Part shown: piece after piece, positions 46,563-55,771 of the stretch
Layout of the letters: each line of letters opens with the position of its first letter
Numbering within the stretch: the stretch's first letter is position 1
Origin: Oligoflexus sp.
GTDB lineage: Bacteria; Bdellovibrionota_B; Oligoflexia; Oligoflexales; Oligoflexaceae
Direction: 5' to 3'
DNA length: 64,000 nucleotides
Assembly (NCBI GenBank): GCA_014377445.1
Contig: JACMPP010000093.1
Coordinates: 1 to 64,000, forward strand
Translations under genes and position numbers: made by a program
Notes under the pieces: generated by a model
The model's input: only the letters and a program-made list of their open reading frames with translations
Told to the model about the DNA's origin: nothing
Database searches by the model: none

Positions 46563-47204
46563 TTAAAACCTCTGAACGGCGCGAAGGCCCGCGCCCGTCG
46601 AAACAGGGGAATAGCGCAATCAGCTGTGGCGGAGCATTTTGTCAAGGAAGGGTAAGAAGGGAGCTGTTTACGATTGTGTGCCCGTCGATACGCAGTATTC
46701 ATTCAACTGAAACCTTCAGTAAAACTCATATATCAGAACGAAAGCCTAAATTTTGACATTGGTTGGCCATCAATTGCACTGAAAAATTCCTCATCATTTA
46801 TCGTGGTCTCTCTCAAGGCTTTTTGATGATGATTTAGAGATTATAGCTCGTTTTGGATGGTTTACAAGAAATCGAGAAAACTGTGACACCGAAAGACCGG
46901 ATAGTTCCGCAGCATTACTCATGGAATGACGAGCTGAATCCAGCATAAGCTTCATCAAATAAGTCACCCTGTATTGTCCGGACCGGTCCTACAAGACAAT
47001 CTTGGGAGCTTTCTCTAGCCTCTGCTCTCCCTTATTTCAGAGACGGATCCCGCTCAAAAAGATCAATAAATCTAGAGTTCTACGTCTTGATTCTGGGCAG
47101 TTGATGCCTCTGATGAAATAAACCTAGCTTTATTCCTGCGAATTTGGCATGTTCCAGCGCCAAACGGGATCGCGGACTGCGGTCCGATACTTTAAGGACT
47201 TCCG
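46563..47204. other. Gap with transposase relic
   Basis: After the map relic there is no intact gene until 47205. The transposase fragment 46794-46967 is listed separately. The rest has no structure I can support. Confidence 0.3.
46794..46967 (-). pseudogene. N-terminal fragment of a DDE transposase-like protein
   Basis: The frame reads LMKLMLDSARHSMSNAAELS then GLSVSQFSRFLVNHP, the helix-turn-helix head seen in IS4/IS701-type transposases, and stops after 57 codons. There is no catalytic domain after it. GTG at 46967 is a nominal start; an in-frame stop lies a few codons upstream. Confidence 0.4.
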
Positions 47205-48446
47205 ATGCAGACTTTTAAAAGACAATTCACGGCATCAATTCTAACGATTGGAGCTCTCGCAATTTTTTCACCATCGTTGATGGCGCAATCGCCAGTTCCT
47301 GCGGAACGCGATCTTGCCCTGGCTTTCCCGCTTGAATCTCTGAATTTAGTACCGATGAGTCTCGATATGGGCCTTAGCGGCGGAAAGCTTTTTCCAAAGA
47401 GCTGGTTTCAAGAATTGAATCGTTCTTTTCAGAGTACTGCAGCTGGTTCCGTGCTTGAGACCGAGAGTCCTTACGAAGACTGGCGGATTGTCTCGGCTCG
47501 TGTCGAACCCTGTAATCCCCTCGGACAAAACCCTCAGCAGAACATTAGCGAACTCTGCTGGCCTGAACTGCGACTCGTATGGCAACCCATTCTCCGTAAT
47601 ATCAGGCTGCACGAACTCCTCATGAAGGCTTCCGGCGAGGATCGCGCGATTCATACCATTTATCCAATCAATCCTGCAGTCGTGTTAAATTCTGACGAAA
47701 GCGCTCGAGTTGCTCAGGCCCTCACGGCAATCGCCAGCGGCACAGCAGCTGTCGCTCGCTTTACAAGCCTACCGGCAGCTCAGATGAAGGACTTCGTCAG
47801 CCTTCGCAATCGGGTCAGCGCCGCTGTTCTGAAAGATGTCCTAGCCCTGCGCAAGCTCCCCCAAGGAGCCTACGCGAAGATCGGCCTTCGCCCGGAAATG
47901 CAGGACAGCAGCCCTGTCGAGATTTCCTTTCTAAAAAGCTTTCAAGGTCTGCTGCAGAAATATGCGGCCACAGATGCCCTGCGACTCCTGACCGCTTTTT
48001 CCTTGCCTGAAGGCCGGGAACCTGCTGCTTTAGATGAGTGGGTATTCTTGTCTTTCAAAGCCTCAGGCGGCCAGATAAAACCTGAGCCTATTTCTATCAT
48101 TGCCCATGACAGCAATAAGATCCTGCAAACGACGAGTCATGTGAACCATGGCTCGATGACCAGGGATGAAGAGAGCCTCTACGAAAGCGAAAACCTGGAG
48201 CTACTGAAGGAATCAGTCTTGCTTTTCATCAACGACCGTAGTCGCTTACTTCCACTTATTTCAGATCGCAGCAAGCGTCTGGTGCCTAACACCTCTTGCA
48301 TTTCCTGCCACAAGCTCAACGATATCCGCTTTGATCTTCACAACTTCAGCTATCTCGAAGACCGTGAACTGACTGTGTCGCCGCGAGTAGTCAAAGATGT
48401 TCAATTGGATCTCGATTGGATTCGATCTCATAAGCTTGCGAATTAG
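47205..48446 (+). CDS. Secreted protein with a CxxCH motif
   Basis: This 413-residue protein has a signal peptide ending PSLMAQS. A Cys-x-x-Cys-His motif (NTSCISCHKLN, near residue 365) could bind heme c. Two other Cys lie in the mature part (EPCNPLG, SELCWPE). Most of the protein has no family I recognise. A single heme site near the C-terminus is like some multi-domain cytochromes and copper-oxidase-related proteins. The ribosome site ahead of ATG is weak (AGGACTTCCG). Confidence 0.65.
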   Translation: MQTFKRQFTASILTIGALAIFSPSLMAQSPVPAERDLALAFPLESLNLVPMSLDMGLSGGKLFPKSWFQELNRSFQSTAAGSVLETESPYEDWRIVSARVEPCNPLGQNPQQNISELCWPELRLVWQPILRNIRLHELLMKASGEDRAIHTIYPINPAVVLNSDESARVAQALTAIASGTAAVARFTSLPAAQMKDFVSLRNRVSAAVLKDVLALRKLPQGAYAKIGLRPEMQDSSPVEISFLKSFQGLLQKYAATDALRLLTAFSLPEGREPAALDEWVFLSFKASGGQIKPEPISIIAHDSNKILQTTSHVNHGSMTRDEESLYESENLELLKESVLLFINDRSRLLPLISDRSKRLVPNTSCISCHKLNDIRFDLHNFSYLEDRELTVSPRVVKDVQLDLDWIRSHKLAN

Positions 48447-48564
48447 ACCTTTGAGAGGCAGCAGCGGTCGATAGAGAGAGTAGTCTGATTAGAGGGGCCT
48501 AGTTCAAGTTTTTAACTTCTTTTACCTAGATAGGGCAAAACCCATCCAAAAAGACGGCAAAACA

Positions 48565-49068
48565 ATGAGCGTCTGGTCACGATCAGTTTCAGCTAACGCA
48601 AGCTTGGGTAACTATCAAATTGCATTCGAATTAGAAGGCAAAATCATTGAAGAAAAAGCTATAAACATAGCCAAAACTGAAAATGGTTGTAAACTTGAGA
48701 GTAAAACGGTGGAGTTCACTGTACCGCCGGCGACAGACAAAGCTCCCGCTCAAACCGGCGAATACTATGCGCTTAATGGTGGGAGTCTTATTTACTTCTC
48801 TTCAACGGATGGGAGTGGCAGGAGCCAGGACGGCAAAACTCTCTACAAAGATCTTGAAATCGTCCGAGTGATGGAAACTGTAGTCAGCGAAGGACCAGAC
48901 TCGAGTCCAACTTCATACTCACGATTTTCAGTAGGTCCTGAACGCGAACCAGAAGGAAAAATCTTATTAGGAGAATTTGCTCTGCAAGACTCTCCGACTT
49001 CCGCTTTAACAAGCACAACTCACGCCGATACTGGCTCTCGACTCATCTACGGAATAAAAATCAAGTAG
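48565..49068 (+). CDS. Hypothetical protein, perhaps 5' truncated
   Basis: The 167-residue frame contains NYQIAFELEGKIIEE, PAQTGEYYALNGGSLIYFSS and a beta-like C-terminus ending SRLIYGIKIK. No signal peptide and no ribosome site precede ATG 48565, so it may have lost its front. It lies 118 bases after the CxxCH protein. Function unknown. A hairpin GGGATCGG/CCGATCCC at 49126-49149 follows. Confidence 0.45.
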   Translation: MSVWSRSVSANASLGNYQIAFELEGKIIEEKAINIAKTENGCKLESKTVEFTVPPATDKAPAQTGEYYALNGGSLIYFSSTDGSGRSQDGKTLYKDLEIVRVMETVVSEGPDSSPTSYSRFSVGPEREPEGKILLGEFALQDSPTSALTSTTHADTGSRLIYGIKIK

Positions 49069-49238
49069 TCGAAACTTCCGAACAAAAATCGACTCGTCAA
49101 AAGCTAGCTACGCCTCCAGACCCATGGGATCGGGTCAGACGCCGATCCCCTCTCGTCTAACAAAAAAACCGCTCGCTACCCGGATTGTAGCTGACTATCG
49201 GACCTTGTGTGAACCAAGAACAAGTTTACCTTGACCGA

Positions 49239-49619
49239 TTAAGTCTTACTTTTTCTTGAAGCTAAGACATGTCTCAAAGCGAGTTCGACCGATAACACCG
49301 ACAAACCAACCAAGACGAAACCTACAATTTTCTTTAGCGGCGAGACATAAATATTTTTGTGATTAATAAGGTAACTATCTATCACCCCAACGAGCGGCCA
49401 CAAAAACGCCGTGACCAATATCCATTTGGAAAGCGAAAATGCCATTTTGTTACGAAACATCATCAATATAAAGAGAAGAAAAAAGATGGTAAAACCTGGT
49501 AAATATGCGGAACCTGGGAATATGTCGAGCAGTTTTGGGATTTTTAATTTAGCTAACAATATAAGGATTGCCGAAGTCCAGATAGACACTATCCGCATGT
49601 TATTAATTGTATTTTGCAT
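49239..49619 (-). CDS. Small multi-span membrane protein
   Basis: This 126-residue protein has about four hydrophobic segments (IVSIWTSAILILLAKL, YLPGFTIFFLLFILMMF, WILVTAFLWPLVGVI, IVGFVLVGLSVLSVELALR). No family was recognised. ATG 49619 was preferred; the frame is open to TTG 49655. No clear neighbour supports a role. Confidence 0.5.
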   Translation of the reverse strand: MQNTINNMRIVSIWTSAILILLAKLKIPKLLDIFPGSAYLPGFTIFFLLFILMMFRNKMAFSLSKWILVTAFLWPLVGVIDSYLINHKNIYVSPLKKIVGFVLVGLSVLSVELALRHVLASRKSKT

Positions 49620-49699
49620 AAAATGATTTGTTATCTCCCGCGAGACGGTGGACAATAGTTAGGATTCTAACTATATCTTACTAGATCAGTCTTTAACAG

Positions 49700-49788
49700 G
49701 AGAGTAGACCCGACCTTTTAAGATCGAGCCCCTCGTAGAACCATATCAGGCGCAATTAACGCAATGGGCTCCAAGTCACATGGGAACC
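49700..49788 (-). ncRNA. Group II intron RNA fragment (3' of maturase)
   Basis: Downstream of the maturase piece the minus strand reads GGAGCCCATTGCG...ATATGGTTCTACGAGGGGC, the paired GAGCC/GGTTC-GAGGGG pattern found next to maturase ORFs in bacterial group II introns. It is short and decayed. No domain V was identified. Confidence 0.45.
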
Positions 49789-50223
49789 TTAACTCCGGGG
49801 AGTTGAAAGATTGTATAAGCGGATCGTTTTCCAATTGCTCGGAAAATTACAGGCCTTGAGTATTCGTCGCAATTTCTCCCAGTTCATGCATCCCGTGCTT
49901 CCTCGCCGATTAAACCAATGGAAAATCAGCCGAGCAACTTCGTGGATGAACTTCCAGCAACTGCCCTGATTATCAGATACTGCGAAATAGGCTAACCATC
50001 CGCGAACAATCATCGACACTTGGTCTATAACCTGTCGGTGGTTCGCATGATTAAGTCTTCTTCTAAGCAGTTGCTTGATATCCTGCAGTTTTGCTCGAAA
50101 GCGATCCTTGCGAGTTTTAACACTCACTGCCATCTTCCCATTTCGGGTCTTCCTCCAATAGAAGGTGAACCCGAGGAAGGTGAATACCGGCAGTCGATCA
50201 CCTTTATTTCGCATGCGTTTCAT
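49789..50223 (-). pseudogene. C-terminal fragment of group II intron maturase
   Basis: The 144-codon piece begins in the linker RMRNKGDRLPVFTFLGFTFY and continues as the GIIM maturase domain (VDQVS.. WLAYFAVSDNQG, FHWFNRRG). The reverse-transcriptase domain is missing. It joins directly to an IstB fragment at 50220-50223, so the intron or its host site was broken by recombination. Not functional. Confidence 0.78.
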
Positions 50224-50435
50224 GAGGTGGTAACCTGCGGACCAGCCAAAATAATATTTTTATGGGCCTTGATATAATCGCAATTGAAGAGAGTCTCAAT
50301 CATCGAACGATTCACTTCTTTTGGCCAATTCCGGTCAAAGTCTTGAATCATGTTGAATCGCCCGAGCTATGCCTCTTTGAATCGTCTGGCGATGCCGCGC
50401 TGTGAGCGTTCCAGTTGCTCAAGTTCTACGGCGTG
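50220..50435 (-). pseudogene. Fragment of IS21-family IstB ATPase
   Basis: The frame reads ITHAVELEQLERSQRGIARR, then a stop (TAG, probably from CAG), then FDRNWPKEVNRSMIETLFN and HKNIILAGPQ, which is IstB up to its Walker A motif (GxxGxGKT would follow). The P-loop is lost at the junction with the maturase fragment. No istA piece was recognised beside it. Confidence 0.72.
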
Positions 50436-50922
50436 CGTAATAATGTCAATTGGCTTAAGGGCGGCGGCGGGTGAAAGGATTCCTCATGCCGCCCTAAAGG
50501 GAGCCACCCCGCTTGAGATGATCCAGGGAAAATGGACTGAGTGTCAGCTTCTGGAGCTAAGAGAGAAAATGGTACTGTCCTTAAAGGATAGGACCTTGAC
50601 CAACACGTCCTTGAAATGCAGCCCATGCCTAGCATAGAGTCCTGATCGTTACCTTAACCAAATGATCAGTTTCATAATTTCCTTGCAACATGCCGGTACA
50701 ATTCCGAAAGACGATTCGCAGCCGGCGAATATTCGTCTTCTGAAAGCCATAAAATCCTGGCACAACGCAGGGCTACAAACCATCGGCAGGATAATGGGAG
50801 CCGGATGACGGGAAGCTGTCACGTCCGGTTCTGCGAGTGGTCCTAGGGGAAGTTCTTGGGATCGACTCACCCTCACGAAAATTTCTGAAGGTTTTTTCGG
50901 TTACTGAAAGGACACGGAATAT
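50436..50922. other. Decayed mobile-element region
   Basis: No gene. At 50798-50850 the plus strand reads GGAGCCGGATGACGG..TCACGTCCGGTTCTGCGAG, a typical group II intron stem near the maturase ORF, on the opposite strand to the fragment at 49.7-50.2 kb. So at least two intron copies left traces here. Confidence 0.45.
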
Positions 50923-51834
50923 CTATTGTTCCTGCCATTTTCCATCTTTCAACCTGAGCGTGACCGTACCTGACCTCTCGGTATTGGTTTTTTCATCGCC
51001 GAAGGCCATATCTAGAAACTGAAAAGTAAGTGTTTCAGAATCTACCCAGTGTGTCGTTGTCGACCAATCAGCTTTGGTTCCCGTCAGGGCATAAGCCTTG
51101 TCCCCAAGGCCGTCATCATTCACTGGCCAGATTCCGAGTCCGGATTGATTATAGCCCGAAAGATCGCTCTCATTGCTGACCAGCCAACGGCCATCCGGAG
51201 AAAACTCGAATTTTCCCGTAAAAACCTCAGTTTCTTTCCCTGTCTTCTTGCTGATAAATTGGATTGCGTGTCCTTCGTAATATGCGATTTCGACGACAAA
51301 CATTCCGAAACGATTGAGGTAGTCTCGAAGTCCAAAAAACTTATACTCCTCAAACTTTGTGTGATCGTATTCCAAAACGGGATCAACAAGGGCTTTCTTC
51401 GTACCGTCATCCAATGACAGCTCGAGAACCCCCACGCATTTGGGGACCGATTCATTTGCTGCTTTGGTGACCAGCCAAAGCCTCTTCACTGGCCAACCCT
51501 CCTCTATTTTTTCGCTCTTAAATATCACTTCATGTCCCTGGAGTGGGCAAGTTTCAAAATACTTTCCTATTTGGGCGTCATCGAGCCCACTGATTTTCGG
51601 AGCGACTGTGGGCGTAGACGAACCCTCTGGGGTTGTGATGGTCGAGGAAATAGGTGGCTGCAGGTCATTTACGATTTCAGACTGAGAACATAAGTGTAAA
51701 CTTTCACATAATTCTGAGCTTTGCTGACGAATAGGCGTCCAGTTTTGCCATACGTAGGTGCCGAAAGCTAGACTGGCGATCACTTTTCCTGCGACGAAGA
51801 CATATTTCTGACGTTGCAAAAGTCTTTTAGCCAT
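50923..51834 (-). CDS. Membrane-anchored hypothetical protein
   Basis: This 303-residue protein has an N-terminal helix (YVFVAGKVIASLAFGTYVW), a Ser/Thr/Pro linker around residues 55-80, then a beta-rich periplasmic part. That part contains FEFSPDGRWLVSNESDLSGY and similar propeller-like blades (GLGIWPVND; WSTTTHWVDSETLTF). It resembles PD40/WD40-type repeats, but only two or three are visible. GGAGATGTGACTG precedes the ATG. Function unknown. Confidence 0.6.
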   Translation of the reverse strand: MAKRLLQRQKYVFVAGKVIASLAFGTYVWQNWTPIRQQSSELCESLHLCSQSEIVNDLQPPISSTITTPEGSSTPTVAPKISGLDDAQIGKYFETCPLQGHEVIFKSEKIEEGWPVKRLWLVTKAANESVPKCVGVLELSLDDGTKKALVDPVLEYDHTKFEEYKFFGLRDYLNRFGMFVVEIAYYEGHAIQFISKKTGKETEVFTGKFEFSPDGRWLVSNESDLSGYNQSGLGIWPVNDDGLGDKAYALTGTKADWSTTTHWVDSETLTFQFLDMAFGDEKTNTERSGTVTLRLKDGKWQEQ

Positions 51835-52153
51835 CAGTCACATCTCCAATGCCTTCGCATAATTTTGGACATAAATCTTTTGATATAAGGGATTTTAGCA
51901 GAGCCTGGTTATTTTGTGCAAACTTTTCGCACTGCGTTGTGCCAGCATTTTATCGCTTTCAGAGGACGAATTTTCGCTGGATGCGAATTAGCGGGGTGAC
52001 AAAATCAAGCGAGGTGCGAGGCGCTAGCCGAGCAACGAGCGAGTTAAAAGACAATAATTTTTCGGCGAAAAAGCTGAAGATTTTACAAAAGAGTTCATAG
52101 CCTTTGACTGAAATTCATGGCAAGCCTTTCCTCTGATTGAGGGAGGCGCTACC
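51835..52153. other. Gap before integrase remnant
   Basis: No gene. A GC-rich patch with repeated GCGAG words lies at 51985-52035. The region may mark one end of the integrase element. Confidence 0.25.
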
Positions 52154-52291
52154 GTGAAGAATTGGATGGATGCGAGAGAAGAGGGATTAAAACGAGAGAA
52201 TGCAATCGCGCTACTTCTTGCATCACGAGATCAACTGAGTGACTATTTTTTCAAAATCAAGCATGCGGTTTATCCTATCGGCCTGGCGTGA
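52154..52291 (+). CDS. Short ORF ahead of integrase
   Basis: GTG at 52154 follows GGGAGG with good spacing. The 45 residues include DAREEGLKRENAIALLLASR and stop at 52291. No family was recognised. It may be a broken first gene of the recombinase operon. Confidence 0.35.
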   Translation: MKNWMDAREEGLKRENAIALLLASRDQLSDYFFKIKHAVYPIGLA

Positions 52292-52335
52292 TGCACGAGG
52301 TTTTGTGGCAGTTTGGACGCCGCGACTAAATCCTA

Positions 52336-52521
52336 ATGAAAGCTGCTCTCGACCTGTGGTCAGCGAACGGTCACCTCTATCTTTTTGAAATGCTTGATGA
52401 TTGGGGTAAGGCCGATTGGATCAGGTTTATCAATGCAATGCTCTATTTTAAGCAAATTTGCATTGATGATCTCATCGACACAAGCCCACATGCAAACTCA
52501 GATCTCCAGGAGCTCTTCTAA
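52336..52521 (+). CDS. Small protein of recombinase operon
   Basis: This 61-residue protein (NGHLYLFEMLDDWGKADWI) has no known domain. Its stop overlaps the start of the truncated integrase (TAATG), so they are translated together. Multi-gene recombinase cassettes often have such small partners. Confidence 0.45.
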   Translation: MKAALDLWSANGHLYLFEMLDDWGKADWIRFINAMLYFKQICIDDLIDTSPHANSDLQELF

Positions 52522-53156
52522 TGCTGCGATTGGTTGATAAAAATCGCCCTAGAGCGTTTGCTACTCCGCTCGTGGACTCTGAGGCCTTAGGGCATCATCA
52601 AAATCTTCTAGAAGGCTTTTACCTATCCCATCGAATTCGGGGCCATGCTGAGTCAACCATAGCTCTGTATAGGAAGGTCTTGTCGGGTTGGTTTCGTCAA
52701 TTCGGAACTGAAAACATGCCTTTGTTAACGTGGCAAGCTATGGAACCCATCGTAGGTCGCGAAAGAATACGAGAATACGGTCGAATTATGGTTGAGGCTG
52801 GATTAACAGTCCGCACGCTCCGGAGCTACCTTCTCACGTTGAATCAGTATTTTGCTTTCGTTCTCGACCATCCCTATGTTCAATCTCAAGGTCAGAATCG
52901 AAGAATTGACGAACTCTATGGTGAAATAAGGCAACCCATCAGTGAATTTGAACTTCCAGTTCATAATGGTGACGCAGAATTATCTCTGCCCTTCGATCCA
53001 GAAAAACTATACGATTTCCTAACGCTGCTTCGTGATCACTATTTAGCTTCATCCCGACTTACACGATGCCAATTGACTCGGTTTACGGTTCCGTTGCTAC
53101 CAAACCCCCCTAGACTCTTGCTTGACCAATGTGAAACCTCTTTAGTTTGTTTCTAG
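52521..53156 (+). pseudogene. Truncated tyrosine recombinase
   Basis: The 211-codon frame has the phage-integrase SAM-like core-binding domain (GFYLSHRIRGHAESTIALYR, AGLTVRTLRSYLLTLNQYFAF). It then reaches LPFDPEKLYDFLTLLRDHYL, where a catalytic domain should follow, but unrelated sequence and a stop come instead. The Arg/His/Tyr active site is absent, so it cannot recombine DNA. Confidence 0.65.
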
Positions 53157-53256
53157 CTCAAAGGACAGGTTTCCTGAAACATCGGTAAGCTGGATTCGAT
53201 CTAGCAAAAACTGATTAAGCATTAAAAAATTTACCATTTCTGCTCAGAAAAAAACC

Positions 53257-55206
53257 TTACAAAAACGTAGCTACCGCCATCAAACCTTCCCAGAGATCAT
53301 TCTCGCCCTGAACTCCCACTCTCATTTCAAGATAGTCCGAGTAGAAGTAATTCAAAAAGAAAGAATGTCGACTCGAATAGCTAAGCGAGCGAGGCCGATA
53401 GTCGGCAATCCTTTCGCTCAACGCCGTCAACTTCCAGGATCGTCCTCCAAGATAAATCGCGCCAAAAACCAGCGAAGGACTTAAAATCCCGCTCTTTTGC
53501 GCAGCTGCAATGCCAAGCTCGGCTCGCGAATAGAGCATTACCGTCCCATTGAAAAGCTGAGTCGCAGGACCTGCACCGCCCTTGATTTGAAAGCGACCCG
53601 TCCTCTCTGAATTCCTTCCTTCATACACACGGCTGTAGCCCAGGTCGAGGTGCCAGCCAATCTTTCGAATAAGGGGAAGGTCTTCAGGGATCGAGGTGAT
53701 TTCGATGGCATGGAATTCTTTGAGCCAAGGAGCCGCGTTTTGAGGACTCTTTCGCCAGGTGCTCGACAAAAAAGCGATCGCCATGCCATCGCTATATCCC
53801 AGACTGCTGGAATTCAGATCATGCAAAGCTGGCTGAATCTTCAGTTCTGCAAAATCATAGTGGCCTCTGCCCAAGCCCAACTGATACTGCGCGGAAGGAT
53901 GCCCGAGGTCAGGTCTGTTGGAATAGACTCGGGGCTCTTGCTCCACCTTTTTCCTGACCCGAGTCTTCGCGCGTGCCATGAGCAGCCTAGGTCTCAGATC
54001 ACGATATTTCTCGGGGATCTTATTTCCGGCGAGCTTCTCCTTGAAATCAACGTAGCCGAGCATCGTATCGATTATCGCAGCCTTACTCTCTTCCGTACGA
54101 CCCTCAAGAGCCTGCCCAAATTCGCGGCCCTCGCTAATCTCGCGAACCAAGGTCTGTTCCTCATGATCAAGACGGTCATAATCAGCCCTGTAGCGCGATA
54201 GAGACGAGGGCCGATAGCGAATGGCCCCAACGAGTTTATCTTGCTTTGAAATGACTCTGAGAGTGTCTGAGGGAATCGTATAGAGTTTGAATGATCCCGT
54301 CATCGCCAGACTGGGTCGAACAGCCTCGAGCATTGCGACCATCATCAATGCACAATTGTCATCAAGAAAGTAATAGTCGATAGAGCGTGGACCGAGCTCC
54401 CAAAGAATGAGCTTAAACTTTTCGAGCTCTGCTGGAGTGAGATTAAGTTGATATTCCCAAAGATCGCGGCTCTCGTAGTTATTGTATTCCTCGATCTTAT
54501 TGTAAAAGGGGACGACCGAAAACTTGCCTTTATAAACACCAGCGAGTCCTTTGATTGGATACAGAAAATCGTTTGGATCAGAAACGAAAGCGGAAAATCC
54601 GAGAGCATCATCAAGCAAAGCCTGATCATTACCCTCCGGTCTCAACCGCCCGAGACGCATAAAAACATGCCCGAACATCGACGCAGGATTATCGATGTAG
54701 TAATTCGAAAAGATAAGGGTCGCTGACGAATACTCCATGAGTTGCTTATATTGCTCGAGCCTCGGACAGAGCACCTTAGGCAAGCGTGTTCGATCGATCA
54801 AAAGCTTCTCGATCAACCATTCCGCTCGTGCTGGAAAGCGACAGACCATCGCTTCGTCGGGATTAGACCTTATTTCAAATAGACCTTTTAGAGCCGCGAG
54901 GAGTTCTTCGCGAGGATGAGCTTGTCCGCTGGGTGAGGCGAAAAATGACGGATCATCGATAATGCTGAGATCGCTAGGATAAAAAAGATCGGGAATGAAG
55001 AGGAGTTTGCGCCAGGATCTCTCTTGCCAGAGCTCTTGGCGATTCGCGCTGTCGATGAGCGCCTGCATGGAGATCTTTTCATCGGCATGCAGGCTTCTCG
55101 GAGCAAAACAAAGAGTCAGGCCCAGTAGAAGAAGCGACGAATTACAGTACGCGCGTGCACGCAGCAGCCAAGTTGTTATCGGCTTTGACTTCGCGAAGGA
55201 ATTCAT
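53257..55206 (-). CDS. Lnb_N (DUF4105) periplasmic/outer-membrane protein
   Basis: This 649-residue protein has a signal peptide (LLLLGLTLCFAP, ending SLHA). A DUF4105/Lnb_N domain (about 130-350) contains SNYYIDNPASMFGHVFMRLG, FSVVPFYNKIEEYN and YYFLDDNCALMMVAMLEA. The C-terminal ~150 residues are beta-rich with alternating hydrophobics, as in an outer-membrane barrel. Some Lnb_N proteins are linked to lipoprotein N-acylation in Bacteroidota; that role is not shown here. It is last in an operon with two DUF3015 genes; its frame overlaps the end of the upstream gene. The start at 55206 is a guess without a clear site. Confidence 0.75.
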   Translation of the reverse strand: MNSFAKSKPITTWLLRARAYCNSSLLLLGLTLCFAPRSLHADEKISMQALIDSANRQELWQERSWRKLLFIPDLFYPSDLSIIDDPSFFASPSGQAHPREELLAALKGLFEIRSNPDEAMVCRFPARAEWLIEKLLIDRTRLPKVLCPRLEQYKQLMEYSSATLIFSNYYIDNPASMFGHVFMRLGRLRPEGNDQALLDDALGFSAFVSDPNDFLYPIKGLAGVYKGKFSVVPFYNKIEEYNNYESRDLWEYQLNLTPAELEKFKLILWELGPRSIDYYFLDDNCALMMVAMLEAVRPSLAMTGSFKLYTIPSDTLRVISKQDKLVGAIRYRPSSLSRYRADYDRLDHEEQTLVREISEGREFGQALEGRTEESKAAIIDTMLGYVDFKEKLAGNKIPEKYRDLRPRLLMARAKTRVRKKVEQEPRVYSNRPDLGHPSAQYQLGLGRGHYDFAELKIQPALHDLNSSSLGYSDGMAIAFLSSTWRKSPQNAAPWLKEFHAIEITSIPEDLPLIRKIGWHLDLGYSRVYEGRNSERTGRFQIKGGAGPATQLFNGTVMLYSRAELGIAAAQKSGILSPSLVFGAIYLGGRSWKLTALSERIADYRPRSLSYSSRHSFFLNYFYSDYLEMRVGVQGENDLWEGLMAVATFL

Positions 55207-55762
55207 CAAGAACGGCGTCGGACTGATAACGGCTAAAGATCGCACTATACTTTTCCTGGCTCATCTTTGAAAATTCTTCGGAGGGGCAACCGAGAACGTC
55301 TGCAAAAGCGAGAAGATGTTCTCCATCCCCCTGTGAGGCCTCACGGCTTAGACTCGCAAGATTGATATCAACATAGACTTTTTGTTCTTCTTTGGCAAAG
55401 ACTGGCTTTGTTTCGACGCAATTCGATGTACCGGATGAGATACCTGAACTTTGTGAGTTGGCAAATGAAGTGCCGTTGAGCGTCATGCCGACGAACCAAA
55501 CAGCGATCTGGGAGCCTCTGCTTTTGTCCGGAATGATCGACGATGCGAGACCGCAACCTGCCATTCCCCAAGGCACGATGTATTTGACTTTTTCGCCTTC
55601 CTTTTCATCCTCGCGATCGCCCTTGACTCTATCGGATAGGTCTTCGGTCGCCTCAGTTTTGGGGGAGCTCTTCTTTTTCTTTTTTGGGGCTTTTTTAGCT
55701 AAAGCAAGGCTTGAGAAACTAAAGCTGCAAAGAAGCACGATCACTGAATATTTCAAGTTCAT
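55142..55762 (-). CDS. DUF3015 secreted protein
   Basis: This 206-residue protein has a signal peptide ending SLALA, then a Lys-rich and acidic stretch (KKAPKKKKKSSPK; DREDEKEGEK). A DUF3015 domain follows (GMAGCGLASSIIPDK, SSGTSNCVETKPV, LAFADVLGCP). Four Cys (in GCG, SNC, GCP and the C-terminal AACTRVL) probably form disulfides. It is the second of three genes in the operon. ATG follows AAGGATAAACC. Function unknown. Confidence 0.8.
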   Translation of the reverse strand: MNLKYSVIVLLCSFSFSSLALAKKAPKKKKKSSPKTEATEDLSDRVKGDREDEKEGEKVKYIVPWGMAGCGLASSIIPDKSRGSQIAVWFVGMTLNGTSFANSQSSGISSGTSNCVETKPVFAKEEQKVYVDINLASLSREASQGDGEHLLAFADVLGCPSEEFSKMSQEKYSAIFSRYQSDAVLDEFLREVKADNNLAAACTRVL

Positions 55763-55771
55763 GGTTTATCC

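Noticed and set aside
46298-46702. 134-codon minus-strand frame
   Set aside because: It is the reverse of the methionine aminopeptidase relic, which explains the open frame.
50426-50635. 69-codon minus-strand frame
   Set aside because: Overlaps the upstream side of the IstB relic in another frame; no recognisable protein.
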